Shown: positions 45,550 through 58,442, numbered from the stretch's first letter. The stretch is DNA of 64,000 nucleotides from Hofstenia miamia (GCA_004352715.1 SCFE01000032.1:1775227-1839226), one strand, 5' to 3'. The notes: a model not told the origin generated them from the sequence alone. Numbers and translations are program-made.

Positions 45550-48152
45550 TTTTACTACAATGCCACATAGTCAATGAGGTGTAGAATCTTGCAAAAAGTA
45601 TCTACAAAAGTGGAGAGCCATAAGAAGTTGGCACAGGGAAATAGTTTGGGAGCACCTGCAGGGATTGGCAAAGGAGTCTAGATTATGGCCTCTACCCCCA
45701 TTACTGGAAGTAAAGGAATCCTTCACACCAATGGATGTGGAAGACCTGGATGACAAATACTAACAGCTGTTTTATCTCAAATCAGAGATACTTAATCCCA
45801 GAAGCAATGAGTTTATGAGAAATTTAAAAACAGCTTAAAGAAACCTAAGTCTATTACACAGCAATACATCTATGCTGTTAAAGCAGCTTCTTGGAAGGGC
45901 ATTCCCTCCTGGACAGCAATGGATTCTCAATTTGTTGGAGCCTTGATAGAAATTACAGGCTATCTAAGCAGATGGTACTGGTGGCCAAGGACCAGATGGC
46001 AGATCTGAGTGGGAAAGGCATGGTAAACAAAATTGTTCCATTGGGTTGCACTATAATTGATTGAAAATTGTTTCTAAAACATTTACTCAGACGTCCACTG
46101 AAATCAAATACCCTATAGTAGGCATTTGCTATCATGGTAAGCCATGAACAGAAGCCTACTGGAAAAAGTTAAAGGAGTATCAGATCTCTGATGGTGATCT
46201 CTATTGTCAAAACATCAGAGATCATTCACAGAAATTTGAGGCCCTAAGTGTAAAGAAGTTCATGAAAAACAGAACCACACACCCATCCCTGTGTAAATAA
46301 ATGTTATAAATGCACTCCCTGAACAACATCAAAACCTATTGCAGAGAGATCTAGCAAAAACCCTCATAGTGTTCAGTGAACCCAAGATTGCTAAATGTTG
46401 GGGCTGCATCAGTTGGTACTTCCCATCTATGACATAGCTTGGAGGTTGGAAGCTGCTGCCATGTTTTGTTTAAAATTAAAGGCCCCAGAAGTTATAGATG
46501 AAGAAGGAATATTGGAGACATAACTGAGGTGTTTACATCATTTTCATTTACAAGCCTGGCAACAACTGTATGTCCTAAGAAAATGTGTCATTTAGAGGAA
46601 CAAGGGCTGCAACCCCATGATAGTCATTACAATGCTCAGTTAACCTATAGTGTAGCAGATGTTGTGACTGAATTTCAGAAAAAAAACTTCCATGTTTTCC
46701 AGAAATTAGAAAATCGCATGAAAAAGGAAAATTTACAGGTGCCCTTGGATGAGGTCTGGTCATCTTCTTGTTACAAGCATCAAATTACCTCAGATTGGCC
46801 ACAAAGTATGCCAAGTTCTCAACCAAAAACCCTGCATTCTCCACACATAAGTAGGACTAAATAACCAAGTCAGATGTAAGTCCTTACAGAATGGAGAGTA
46901 ATCTTAAGAAAATATTTGTAGGTGTAGATAGTTCAATGTAAAATTTTTACTAAGTAAATTGGTTTCTCATTAATGAAGGCTAGAGTTTTGAACTTTGCAT
47001 GGGTAGATTGGAAAGGTCTATCAGTTGAATAAAACCTTTAACAAAAGCATATTTAATTTTCCTGTGGTAATACCAATTCCTTAGGATGAATACCTTAATA
47101 AGATGGTTGATATTTTTGGAAGTGGCAATGAAAGGATATAATCAAATCCCTAGTGGAGTGTTCTTTCATCAAGTGTATGAAGTCACTCAAAGTGACAGTT
47201 GGAAAATGGGGGGATTTCTAATACCCTCCCCATCCATGAACTTTACCCTGGAATCTTCATTATACTACACTAAGTATGAATATATTCATGACTAAGGGTC
47301 TGACTATGGATCTTGTAAAGCAACCCAGACTCCGAAACTTGACTCAATGAACTGGTTGGTGGAAATTGTAAATAAATAAGGAAGAGCTATTGAACTGGAA
47401 TTGGAAAATATGAAAGATGAAAGAAAAAAATGTTGATTCCAGAAAGCATACAATAATCAGATGCTATTTCACAGCCAGCTATTAAGAACCCTCATTTGCA
47501 GCCTAGGATCCAATATGTTGTTGGATTACCCAATGCAAGCAAACTGAAGATTTAAAAAGAAACATCAGTGAAGTATTGTTTCAAGGAAATGGAAATACCA
47601 ATAATCTAAACATGCTCAAAACACAAGTAGATGAAAAGTTTGTATTAGTGGCAACAGAATTAAAAAATTATGGGAAGAACAAAAGAAGATATTGGAAAGC
47701 ATAATTTTGCAAAATAAAAAGATAAAGAATTAACTAGCCAGCTGGATATCCTGTCAGAAAATATCCCCCCTTCACCACATGAGGAATTGGACAGCATATA
47801 TGATGGCAAATCTTACCCATCTACAGTCATTTCAGACTGGACTAAGAAGCTATTCTTCTCTCCTACTGCAAGTCATACCCCACTGTCAGAAGGATACTTA
47901 CCACCAAGTCTGGTTTTGCACAAAGATTTAAAGATGTTAGTGGAGATTTTGGCTAGAGAAGAATTACAGATGAAATCATGCCTTTCTCCAACCTTGTCTA
48001 CAAAAATGATTCTGGCATACTATCAGAGCAAGGTAGTGGACGCAGTTTATGTTAGAAATTATGGACTCCATGTGCAAATAGGAATACCACTTAACTCTAT
48101 GAGTAGACAGTACATTGTTTATCATGTTTTTAAAAGTGCAAGCCAAGCTTGA
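45550..48152 (+). pseudogene. env: Envelope-like third ORF relic of a retroelement
   Basis: Only the C-terminal frame (47787-48152, 121 codons) is open. It has the pattern LVLHKDLKMLVEIL...LSPTLST...YYQSKVVDAVYV...LHVQIGIPLNS...YIVYHVFK. A YY word followed by a beta-rich IPL word and a Y.V segment recalls the ectodomain of F-type envelope-like proteins in invertebrate Ty3/gypsy elements. Upstream readings with heptad character (LDSMNWLVEIVNK near 47343; LNMLKTQVDEKFVLVATELKN near 47608) fit a fusion-protein stalk. Stops and shifts interrupt everything before 47787, and no transmembrane anchor is seen. The assignment is by pattern only and is tentative. No product could be made from this copy. 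Confidence 0.4.
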
Positions 48153-49465
48153 GTTTGAAAAAAGCTCACAAGCCCGAGTCCTCACATAAGCCTAGGGTGA
48201 ACTCTATTCACAATCAAGGCTACACTTGATTTTCAAGCTATTTCTGAATTTAAGTGAGATGTTACTGTATAACTGTATGCTGTTAGTGAGAATTTTATGA
48301 AAATTTCTATTATTAATTATAACAAATATTAGTGAACCATCTATTTTCAAATTCATCACAAAATTGAATAGTAATTCTTCATAATCAAGCTGCATGAGAC
48401 TAAGAAATTAAATTCATATTTGAAAAATACAGTTTGTGTTTTAAAAAATTATAATTAGTTGATCCAATTTGACAAAGTCTTATTGCATGCAAAATTTGAT
48501 ACCATATTGAATAAATTACATGAATTCCTAAGATTTTGCTAAGAATCTCTCAAATATTTATCAATTATTATAAAAATAATTTGCTAAGATATTAATTAGG
48601 TTTTAATAAAAAACTATCAAGTTCTCTATAGTGAAAAGGTGAACTAAAATAGAATAATTCAAAATGCACATAGTACAATATTGAGTCAAGTGATTTCATT
48701 AGATCGCGTTTATTAAACAAATTCCTCAGGAATTTCAGAACGTTTTTCCACATAAACATGTCGAGAATCAACCTTTTGTGAGGTACAACTCTTTGCTTAA
48801 ACAAATGATGATACACAGAACATAGGTGCTTACTCTTCAAAATTCTTTAAATAGCAAATGAATAAAATATTGACACTATAATTTTAATGTGAAAAAAATG
48901 CATATCTTTCTTATTACAGTAAATGTTAATTAAGTAGAGTAAATTTTTATTTACTATTCAACATTTATATGAAAATAAAGACTATTATTGATACATACAT
49001 TTATAAATTAATATACTGTAGACACTATAATAATTTTTTTATAAGCTACCTGAATATGGCAGATTGAATATGGATGGTGGGTGTATTCGTAGAAACTCTT
49101 GTTTTACTTTCATAGCCCACTACACAATGCTTTTCACATTATGCGATATATGAAGTAATATTAAAAATGCTTGGTAAAGCTTTTTCCCATTGTTCACAGT
49201 GAAATGGATGCCTCAGGAACCAGAATACATTAACTTGTTTTAATTGACTATCATAGTTGCTCTTGCAAAAGCCAATACAACATTTTGATGGGATTAAATA
49301 TGATCAACTGCAAACTGCAATCAAATAATATAGTTTTAAACCACGTACTCAGTATGTATTTTAAAGGCAGAAACTTTTATAGCAATTATTTAAGATTAAC
49401 CAATCAAATGCTTGTATTTGGAAATTTTGAATTACATTTAGAACACGTATTTTTACGTCTTAAGA
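48153..49465. other. AT-rich DNA, nothing recognised
   Basis: Only short frames without known features. Confidence 0.35.
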
Positions 49466-49795
49466 AGTTTTAGAATATGTTTAGAAAACGGCCTAGAAAT
49501 GGAATCTATATAATGTATAGAAGACATGCTTTAATCATTTAGATGTTGTTTCGAAAATGTTTAGAAAGCATTTAGAAAACGTATAAAAATATTTTAGAAG
49601 ACATCTAGAAGACGTTTAGAAGATGTCTAGAGAAAGAAAACTGGATTGTTCAGAAAGCTCTTTGAAATTGACTAGAAATAAATTAGAACTGACATAGAAA
49701 ACAGTTTGTAATGATTTAGAAAACGTTTAGAAGACGTCTAGAAGATGTATAGAAGTCGATTAGAAGAGGTCTAGAGAATGTATAGAAAACGTTTT
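49466..49795 (+). repeat. Field of 12-base words, (t)ttagaagacgt type
   Basis: More than 20 variants of ttagaa(a/g)a(c/t)gt and tagaagatgt occur within 330 bases, often in phase (tagaagacatctagaagacgtttagaagatgtctaga). Several contain the palindrome gacgtcta/tagacgtc. The pattern weakens at 49630-49700 and returns at 49715-49790. It is not a simple microsatellite. Confidence 0.75.
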
Positions 49796-49982
49796 CACAA
49801 TATCAATTCGGAAAACTTTAGATGCATTCTACAATGTTTTAAAACGATTTTTCATAATACTTTTGGAAACCTCCCTACAATGTGTTATACCAATATATAA
49901 AACATTTTATGGTTTATTGGGTAGATGCCACAAGCATGTTCGATGTGATTTATTTTAAATCAGCCTCTTAAAATTGTAGCTT
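49796..49982. other. AT-rich spacer
   Basis: No feature seen between the word field and the tandem duplication. Confidence 0.3.
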
Positions 49983-51881
49983 TAATAAACAGTTTACTGT
50001 CCTATATTAGTAGATATAGGATATTTACTTTGATTTCTTTGGAAATTTATGTCCTTTTAAATCAAATACCCTGTAAATTTTTAATAACACATTAAATTTA
50101 CAATGTTTTTAATTGCTTTACCAGCAAAGAAATTTGAAACTATACCATTTGCCAATTTTTAGTATTTTGAATTTTAATGTTATTATGATTATATTTTGCA
50201 TAGGTGAAAATTACATTTTCATTGAAATCAATTAACATTACTATACTTTGTCATGTTTTACTAAATTTTGCCATGAGATTAGCATAATTCTGCCTCTAAG
50301 AAATACTAATTATTATTTTGTATATACCTAAAACTAATGTGAACTGAATTGAATTATAAAACATTTTAGCACTGCAATTTTGTAATGCATAACGAACATT
50401 TGTTTAACATAGTTCACAAAAAACTTTTAGTGTTAACAAGACCAATTATCCTACCGTATTGTTTTAAAATTAAGAAATTATCAAATTTTCTAATAAAATT
50501 TCCTTGCAGTAAAAATCATGTTTTTTCTCAAACTATATCAAAATCTGCCTTTAGAATAGAATATGCGTTTTCAAATTGAAATATGATGTCACTACATTTA
50601 GAAGAATTGATTACATTGTTGCATTAACAAAAATTGTCTTACCTGCTGAATGAAAATTTGGTATAGAATTGTGTTCCTAGCAAAAACCAAATAGAAAAAC
50701 ATACACCAATTTTACATGGGAGCTTGCAATTTTGTAATAAACGCATTTGGAAGTCAAAAGGCCAATACGAATTATATTCAATGAATGCAACTAAATAGGG
50801 TTACAGATGTTTAGCTAAGTGGATAATTTCTGTACTAAATATTTAATTTAACTGGATATTTTAGAAGGTTGACATTCATTTTCANTAATAAACAGTTTAC
50901 TGTCCTATATTAGTAGATATAGGATATTTACTTTGATTTCTTTGGAAATTTATGTCCTTTTAAATCAAATACCCTGTAAATTTTTAATAACACATTAAAT
51001 TTACAATGTTTTTAATTGCTTTACCAGCAAAGAAATTTGAAACTATACCATTTGCCAATTTTTAGTATTTTGAATTTTAATGTTAATATGATTATATTTT
51101 GCATAGGTGAAAATTACATTTTCATTGAAATCAATTAACATTACTATACTTTGTCATGTTTTACTAAATTTTGCCATGAGATTAGCATAATTCTTCCTCT
51201 AAGAAATACGAATTATTATTTTGTATATACCTAAAACTAATGTGAACTGAATTGAATTATAAAACATTTTAGCACTGCAATTTTGTAATCTACGTAATTA
51301 TAATAAATAACGGACATTTGCTTTACATGTATTCCGTAAAAACCTTTTAGTTCTAACCAGCACAATTATCCCACAAGATTAATGCATAACGAACATTTGT
51401 TTAACATAGTTCACAAAAAACTTTTAGTGTTAACAAGACCAATTATCCTACCGTATTGTTTTAAAATTAAGAAATTATTAAATTTTCTAATAAAATTTCC
51501 TTGCAGTAAAAATCATGTTTTTTCTCAAACTATATCAAAATCTGCCTTTAGAATAGAATATGCGTTTTCAAATTGAAATATGATGTCACTACATTTAGAA
51601 GAATTGATTACATTGTTGCATTAACAAAAATTGTCTTACCTGCTGAATGAAAATTTGGTATAGAATTGTGTTCCTAGCAAAAACCAAATAGAAAAACATA
51701 CACCAATTTTACATGGGAGCTTGCAATTTTGTAATAAACGCATTTGGAAGTCAAAAGGCCAATACGAATTATATTCAATGAATGCAACTAAATAGGGTTA
51801 CAGATGTTTAGCTAAGTGGATAATTTCTGTACTAAATATTTAATTTAACTGGATATTTTAGAAGGTTGACATTCATTTTCA
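49983..51881 (+). repeat. Tandem duplication, 902 and 996 bases, joined by a single N
   Basis: Copy 1 is 49983-50884 and copy 2 is 50886-51881; the lone N at 50885 joins them. They are nearly identical except that copy 2 has 94 extra bases after about 51288. The extra piece is itself a diverged local repeat of the next 75 bases (ataac(g/a)gacatttg.ttac...aattatcc). The single N suggests a scaffold join of two alleles. The repeated 64-codon ORF is not convincing as a gene. Confidence 0.85.
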
Positions 51882-53263
51882 ATTAATCATTAGTTTTCTA
51901 TTGCAATTGAATGAACTTTTTATATTTTGGAAATTTATTTTAATAAAAATTCAAAGACTGCAAGAACCTCCTTTGATTGTGATCCTAAATTACATCTGAC
52001 ATTATTTTATATAATTTAATGCTGTTTAATTAAAAGTCTTTTTCTCTAAAAATTAAAATTAAAGTTAGAAATTTTTTCCAATCTTCAATATCTAACTTTT
52101 CGGAAAATATTTCTTTATTTTAGCTTTGCTAAATTTTCTTTCAAAACAGGTGTTTTTCCTGTTATATATTTCATAAACTAGAATTTGGAAACATTTGAAT
52201 CATGAATAATAAAGCAATATATACAAAAATATATACAAAAAAAATCAATTTAACTTTCATATTTAATTAATTTTACTGTTTGCACTATTACTTTTAATTT
52301 TAACATATTTGCACAAAAATTTGTAGCAATGAATAAAATGTATACTTTTTAGTATGTCATTCAAAAAAAATTCGGTATATAACCTGTAATCATTGACACA
52401 AAAATAATTCAATTATTTTCAATGGAAATTATTATATTCAGTCTACGTGACATTAGAAATTCAAAATTTAATTCTCATCTCTTGCATAGATGTTGACAGT
52501 CAAAGGACTTACATATTTTCTAAAGAAATTTTTTAAATGCTTTTAAAAACATTAAGTTATTTCCCAAAATAGGTCAACACTAAGGTAGTTCACATTTTTT
52601 CAATTTTCTTAGAATATATGTGCTCATTTCTTGAAACCATAATTTGTTTTGCTTTTTGCTACAAAAATGAAGAAAATTAGACAAATCTAACATGAAATAT
52701 TTAATGTTATGCAAATATGAATGTACGCTGTAAATGTCACTTTTAAATAATCTCACAAGAAATTTAATATACATTTTTATTTAATGATTATTTGAAATAA
52801 TATTTGAACTCCTTCATGTTTGTTCGCTAGATGGCATCAATGTTTTCAAAAGCAATTCATTGTGAGTTGAAGTGGAACTTCTATATTATTGTAAATTTGG
52901 AATATTACACGGACTTTCTAAAATTTATCGTACTATCAATATCAAAGATTTTTAGCTTAACTGTACTTGAGCTTATAATTGAATACGCAGAAGATTTTAT
53001 GTATTAGTCTGCCATAATTAATATACAAAAGCTAAATATATTAACTGCAATAAATAGTGTTTCATTGAGGCATTTGGTTCAGTCTATGTTCCAAAATTAT
53101 GTTAGAATTTATGATAATAAAATCAAGGTGTGAATTTTATTACGCTTATGAGTACATATTATTCATTTATTAATCTTAGAAAAAATTGACTAAATTTTTT
53201 AGTTTTATAAAAACATTTATTTATGATTTCAATTCAAGATTTCTTTCTAATATCAAATTTTAG
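51882..53263. other. AT-rich DNA; first receptor exon not found
   Basis: If the receptor pseudogene at 53264 once had a first exon like 62723-63001, it should lie here or further left. No match to TM1-TM2 words (GVILNICSFL, QAIWD) was found. Confidence 0.4.
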
Positions 53264-53923
53264 ATGCTATCTTATCACAGTTGGGGAAGTACGTTTTCGT
53301 CAAATTATCACATGGTTTTAATTTAGATGGATCGCGTGTTGGCCATCAGATATCCAATATGGTATAAAAAACAGCACAATCAGTTTGGGTCATAAAATTA
53401 GTATATGCATTGTAATATTTGCGTATGGCATATCCTTTCCGAATGTTTTTACGTTTACAACATTAAATTCAGCTTGTATTCTAGATGCAAGTTCGACATT
53501 TATTTATTGGTATGCAGGAATACACGTTCCATTTTTTGGATTTGTTTTACCTTTGTCAAATATGGCCAAATATATATATTTCATTTATTCCTTACAAAAC
53601 AGAGCGTCGTCTAACATTTATGTTGATGGCAAACAGCACAGTAGTCTGTTTAATTATTTCAACAGTGTTACTAGTACAGTATTATGTTACAGACTACTTA
53701 AGTAAAGCTACTTTTGGTGATGGCCAGATGCTCTTACAACTGGGTGATCCCCTCCAATATGTCTTGGCAATAATCAATTCGTCTGTGAATTTTGTATTTT
53801 ATTATCTTACAACTGGGTGATCCCCTCCAATATGTCTTGGCAATAATCAATTCGTCTGTGAATTTTGTATTTTATTATATTTGTGGTCCCATGTTCCGTA
53901 TTATTTATTTTAATGTTCATTAG
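53264..53923 (+). pseudogene. Rhodopsin-like receptor pseudogene (second exon)
   Basis: After an acceptor tttttag-like tag at 53261-53263 the reading MLSYHSWGSTFSS.YHMVLI parallels VLLFHGFGSTFSTFYHMVFL of the intact gene at 60691-63001. It contains MDRVLAIRYPIWY (the DRY-like region), GISFPN, TFIYWY, YFIYSL, and NSSVNFVFYY in helix 7. Lesions: a TAG just before MDRV (about 53325), a +1 shift near 53384, another shift near 53600, and an exact 73-base tandem duplication (53733-53805, 53806-53878) inside helix 7. It ends at a TAG at 53921-53923. It lies in opposite orientation to the intact gene, about 7 kb away. No first exon was found. It is a dead copy of the same receptor subfamily. Confidence 0.85.
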
Positions 53924-54674
53924 TTTGCAAACGAAAAAAAAAGTTAATAATTTGGTTTACAACACTTTATTTTCGAAAACGTATAATCGTTCCAACTGTT
54001 AATTTCACTTTGTACTTTTAGATTTTTGTAAAGTGATAACAGTTTGGTAACCAAATATTTGGTATTTTGTCGAAGATAAAATGATATTTCAGATGTAATG
54101 TAAAAATATACATATATGTATATATTGTTAAAGGGCATATCTTTTTGTTGGTTAGAGCAGAGAATCAACTGCTAAAATTGGTTGGGGCAACGCAATTATG
54201 GTTATGCTGTTTTGGAGAATTTTAAAATTTTTCATTCTTAAAGCCATAATATCAAATGTAGTTCAGTTCATTGAAATTTTGCTGATTTTGGCCGGAACTG
54301 CAATGAGGAAAAGTCCAGATCTAGAAAAAAAATTTTTTGTGTTTATCTTGGATGTTAAGATTTTAAGTTTCCATTACTAACCGATAATAATTTTTAATGT
54401 CGTTCATAATTGATGTAAGTTATTGACTATACTTGTTTATGATTATGTGTTAACTATGATGAAAATATAACACTACAAATGCTCACATCTATGGATTTGC
54501 CTCTTAACTGAAATTGTTTCAAGAAATTGTTACCACAATATATTCGTAATTTCTTTAGAATCTAATCGATTTAATACAAAATGTTTCTCTGATACTACTG
54601 CATATATACATATTCTGTTAAAATTTTATGAATATATTTGAATGGATTTTTATTCAATATTCCGATATTACAAA
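53924..54674. other. AT-rich DNA, nothing recognised
   Basis: No convincing ORF. A TA microsatellite follows at 54675-54731. Confidence 0.35.
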
Positions 54675-54681
54675 TTATATA

Positions 54682-54734
<53 letters not shown>

Positions 54735-54963
54735 TGTGAGTATAAAGTCCCTTTCTAGGAAAGATTTTCATTTCAAAGCAAATTGTTTGTTCTTGCTCAT
54801 GTATGTGAATGGAAAATGAAACAACCTTTTTAGTAAAATTATAATTAAGAAAGTGCATGACGTAATTTAATACATTGTGAAAAATTTTATTATTAAAATT
54901 ATTTTTATACTATTTGTCAACCATCCCACACTAAAGTGCAAAGAAATAAATTGTGGAATACCC

Positions 54964-54999
<36 letters not shown>
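54675..54999. repeat. TA microsatellites (54675-54731, 54968-54999)
   Basis: These are pure or nearly pure (TA)n runs. Plus- and minus-strand ORFs with YIYIYI come from them and are not genes. Confidence 0.9.
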
Positions 55000-55004
<5 letters not shown>

Positions 55005-55164
55005 TAGAGACATGCTATATAAATTCATTTAGACTATAAGCACTTGTTGATGCATTTCAAGCATTTATGGGTCATCGTCAGAATATAATATTGCGGCAAA
55101 TACAACTTTACAAAAACACTACACTAAATAATTAAAGAATCATATATACATGTACATGCATTAA

Positions 55165-55530
55165 CTAAAATAAATAAGTTATTTTCATGTAATTAGCTTG
55201 CTTGTTTAAAATATAATTATGATCTTCTTTCAATAGTATAATTGCTTCTTCTATTTTGATGTTCTTTGTTACTATTATGATGTCAAAATTATTTTCCTTA
55301 AGTTCGTGAGGATGTTGATAGATTTCTGTGTTTAAATGTCTAATTAGATGTTCTATTATTCTCTTTCCGAATTGTCGAACTGTTTCACCAATGTACAATT
55401 TATTGCAATTGTCAAATTTATATTTATAGACAATTGATGAAATAAGTTCTTTTGAAATTCTATCTTTATTCTTAACTATATATTCTGTTTTGTATGATTC
55501 AAATATTGGTCGTATCTTAACATTTTTCAG
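55165..55530 (-). pseudogene. Penelope-like GIY-YIG endonuclease fragment
   Basis: An open minus-strand frame reads LKNVKIRPIFESYKTEYIV..., then SSIVYKYKFDNCNKLYIGETVRQFGKRIIEHL, HLNTEIYQHPHELKENNFDI and finally EEAIILLKEDHNYILNKQAN before a stop at about 55182. The GIY-YIG signature is seen as VYK/LYIGET with an Arg (RQFGKR) and EH behind it, as in the endonuclease of Penelope-like elements. The reverse transcriptase, which should precede it, is cut by a gap (55552-55620) within TA repeats. Unlike the copy at 26850-27160 the motif residues are intact, so this copy is the younger. Confidence 0.65.
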
Positions 55531-55650
55531 TTATATATATTATATATATATNNNNNNNNNNNNNNNNNNNNNNNNNNNNNNNNNNNNNNNNNNNNNNNNN
55601 NNNNNNNNNNNNNNNNNNNNATATATATATTACATATAATATATATTTTT
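55531..55650. other. TA repeat with a 69-base gap
   Basis: (TA)n on both sides of N 55552-55620. The true length of the repeat is unknown. Confidence 0.9.
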
Positions 55651-55654
55651 CGTT

Positions 55655-56290
55655 TTAATTACTGCTCACATTACATGATACATGTAAAGAGGTATAGAAA
55701 TGTTTGTTTAGGAATTTGGGGATAATTCCATAGATTAGGAATTTGTAGGCATTTAGTAGAAATGATCTTTTGAATATATTTGCTATACTTCCTTCAATTC
55801 TTAAATGTATAAGTTCAAATTCTTTATTCAGGAGATTTTCACTATTCTTTAGTATGTTTTTAATAATTGTTTTGAATCTATTCAAAAGTTTTACATTGAT
55901 ATACTTTAGTTTATTTGACCTTCTTTTGCTATTTTATGTACCTTTCAATGTAATTTAAATGGTTGTTTCAAGTTTTTCTTGTTTCTCAATGTAAGTTCAT
56001 ATGCACATATTTCTGATCCATATAGAAAATAATGACACATATGTAAGTGAGAAATACCATCCATTGCTGAATTTTAGAGCATTCTTTATTTAAACGCGAC
56101 AGCTGAACTACAGTTAATTCGTTTTCTTAGATTTTTGATTTTAGTTGGGCTATCCATTTCAAATCTTTATCACATTTATCCCAAGATATTTGTAACGCCC
56201 TTTACGCTTAATGCTAAGTTGATAGATCATTAATTACTCGATTTTTTTCAAACTTTCGTTTAGATAATTTTCCACTGGCATTTGTCTATG
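55655..56290 (-). pseudogene. LINE reverse transcriptase C-terminal relic
   Basis: Minus-strand readings include LSIKRKGRYKYLGINV near 56180-56220 and YFLYGSEICAYELTLRNKK near 55975-56030. Then comes a polar stretch ending FLNKHFYTSLHV near 55680. KYLGI and LLYGSE are landmarks of the palm-thumb region of non-LTR reverse transcriptases, in the right order. Stops break the frame. The clade is not assigned. Confidence 0.5.
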
Positions 56291-58191
56291 GTATTTTTAT
56301 AATCCCTTAGTTGTCTTACTCGATTAGGTATACATAATGAACCAACAGTTCTTGTCAACAGAGTATTTGCAAATATTCGAATTATCATGTGCAATTATGG
56401 CTTTATTGCTAAAATCATTCGTTACATCTGTAAACAGAACTTCTAATGGAGCACACATTTGGATTATTGACGGCTTGGAAAAAGTAGCATTTTAATATTG
56501 ATTATTTTACATCAACCTCATAACTAATTGTTACACCAATCTGCTAGCAATTCGTAGTATTAATTGAATTTGTTGACGAGTATATTTTGATAAATTTTAT
56601 CAGAAATAAAAACTTAACGCGGATTTTGCCCGAATTTTTGGCTTAAATTTTTCGCTGTAAACATGCACAATTTTGATACCGATAACTTTTAAGGCATATT
56701 ACTTTTTGCGGTCATTAAGCGCTTATAAAGTGCCTTAACCACCCATTTGGGAAATGTGTTTGTGCATATTTATACTCCTTAACAATATTTGATCTAAAAT
56801 GGGTGTTCAACAGCGTAAACTCAGCCCAAGCTAATATAGACTATATATTAAAATCTTGGTCATCTAAGACTAGTTTAGAGACGATTATGGTTACAATGTA
56901 TGCTAATAAAATAGCATCAAAGCAGTTAATATTGCCATTTACTAAGAATATATAACAATGCTTATCGTTTGAATAGCTATTCTATCATATAAATGTATAT
57001 TGATAATATTATTTTTAGACTACTTACGGAAATTGAGATGGTGCATTTGCATATATATTTTTACATAAAAATAATATTCTATTTAGTATAAAGTAAAATT
57101 TCAAATTTATTTTAAGGTAAATTTATCTATCCTAATTCAAATTGAATCAGAAACGATGTATATTTCAATTGTTTACTAATGATCATTTGTTAAATTGCTA
57201 ATAAAGAAACACATATTAGTGAATATATATTTGAAAAAAATATTGGTCTATGCTTTCTTGTTGAAATTTGGGCTTGAGATAAATGTCCATTTCTGGCAAC
57301 CCATTGTGTGGCTAAAATAATAAATGGCATAATATCGCAAGCGTATCTGGAAGAGGCGTGGGGGCTTGCACTAATATATAGAAAATCAATTGACATTAAA
57401 TTAGCTGATGATCGTGATAACTTCTTAGCTTTTGAACATGCAGAAGTCAATGCAATAAGCAAAATACTTTTTGCTACATATTTAATTCTAGAAATTTTTC
57501 ACATTTATTAAATATATAGGATTCATGCACAGATTAGATATCTGACTTGTCTATATAATTATATTCTTATCAGCTGTTATCGATTGAAAGCACTTTCACT
57601 TTGGTAATTTATGTATATTAAAAATGTTCTCTATCTAAGATCCTACCAAATTTTTACTACGCCATTCTTTGTAATTGTTACAAGGTTAAGCTAATTTCTA
57701 TCTTAAACAAAAATCATTTATTAACTACTACCGCGATATTTTTGCATTTCATTCATTGCATATTTTTAGTACAAAAATGAATTTAATTGTTGTATATATG
57801 TTGGAAATATTGTAAATAGTATGAAAAATAGCCGTCGCACTCAAAATGTTCTGTTGAAGTATATCGAGGGCCAACATTTGCAGCAAAAGTAATTCATTTA
57901 AATATTGAGAAATTCAGTGAAACATGCATCATAAAATGCATTACGTTCGGAATATCACTCTCATTTCAAAGAATCATTTGTCAACATTTCTGACGCCTTT
58001 AGATTACGGATATTGCATCTAATTACTGAAAATGCCAAATAGAATTCTACGATGAACGCAATGACTGAATGAAGCTTTGTTTATCAAATACAGTGCATAA
58101 GAGCGATTTATTAACATAAAATGTCATTAAATTATTGTTTGCATACAATTCGGTGACCACTATTATTTTCCAAACAATTGGTTAAATATTG
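56291..58191. other. AT-rich DNA, nothing firmly recognised
   Basis: The left part may hold upstream LINE DNA. Overlapping frames at 57190-57511 on both strands lack family features, and the plus-strand one has no ATG at its start. Confidence 0.35.
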
Positions 58192-58442
58192 TTAGAGAAG
58201 ATATTCTATTCTTTGAAATTTCTGAAGAAATAAATCATTAAACAACATTAGATTTTGTAACATTTCAAAATTCATAATCTGAAAAAATTCATAATTCAAT
58301 GCATACAATGAGGAAATAAATGAATGAGCATAATAATATTCTATATTGGAATAGTTCAACCCAGTAAGCATAAAGCTATCAAAACGATGATAACTCAATA
58401 CCAAAACGACGTCGTTATTTACAACATCCAACGCTGCTAAAA
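58192..58442 (-). other. Possible isolated exon, unrecognised
   Basis: The minus-strand frame follows a good acceptor (tctgtgtcgttttag, ending at about 58443) and is open for about 80 codons to a stop at 58192. The frame lacks an ATG near its start. Composition is Leu-, Phe- and Tyr-rich (SYHRFDSFML, EYYYAHSFISSLYALNYEFF). No family recognised; it could be chance in AT-rich DNA. Confidence 0.2.

Noticed and set aside
50385-51576. Two nearly identical 64-codon ORFs
   Set aside because: They recur only because the DNA is duplicated; the composition is that of AT-rich background.
53385-53705. A separate receptor-fragment gene starting at 53385
   Set aside because: The start is TTG and the frame is the shifted middle of the receptor pseudogene.
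54595-54858. ORFs with YIYIYI runs
   Set aside because: They are translations of TA microsatellites.
57190-57511. Overlapping ORFs on both strands
   Set aside because: No splice sites, family words or ATG context support either one.
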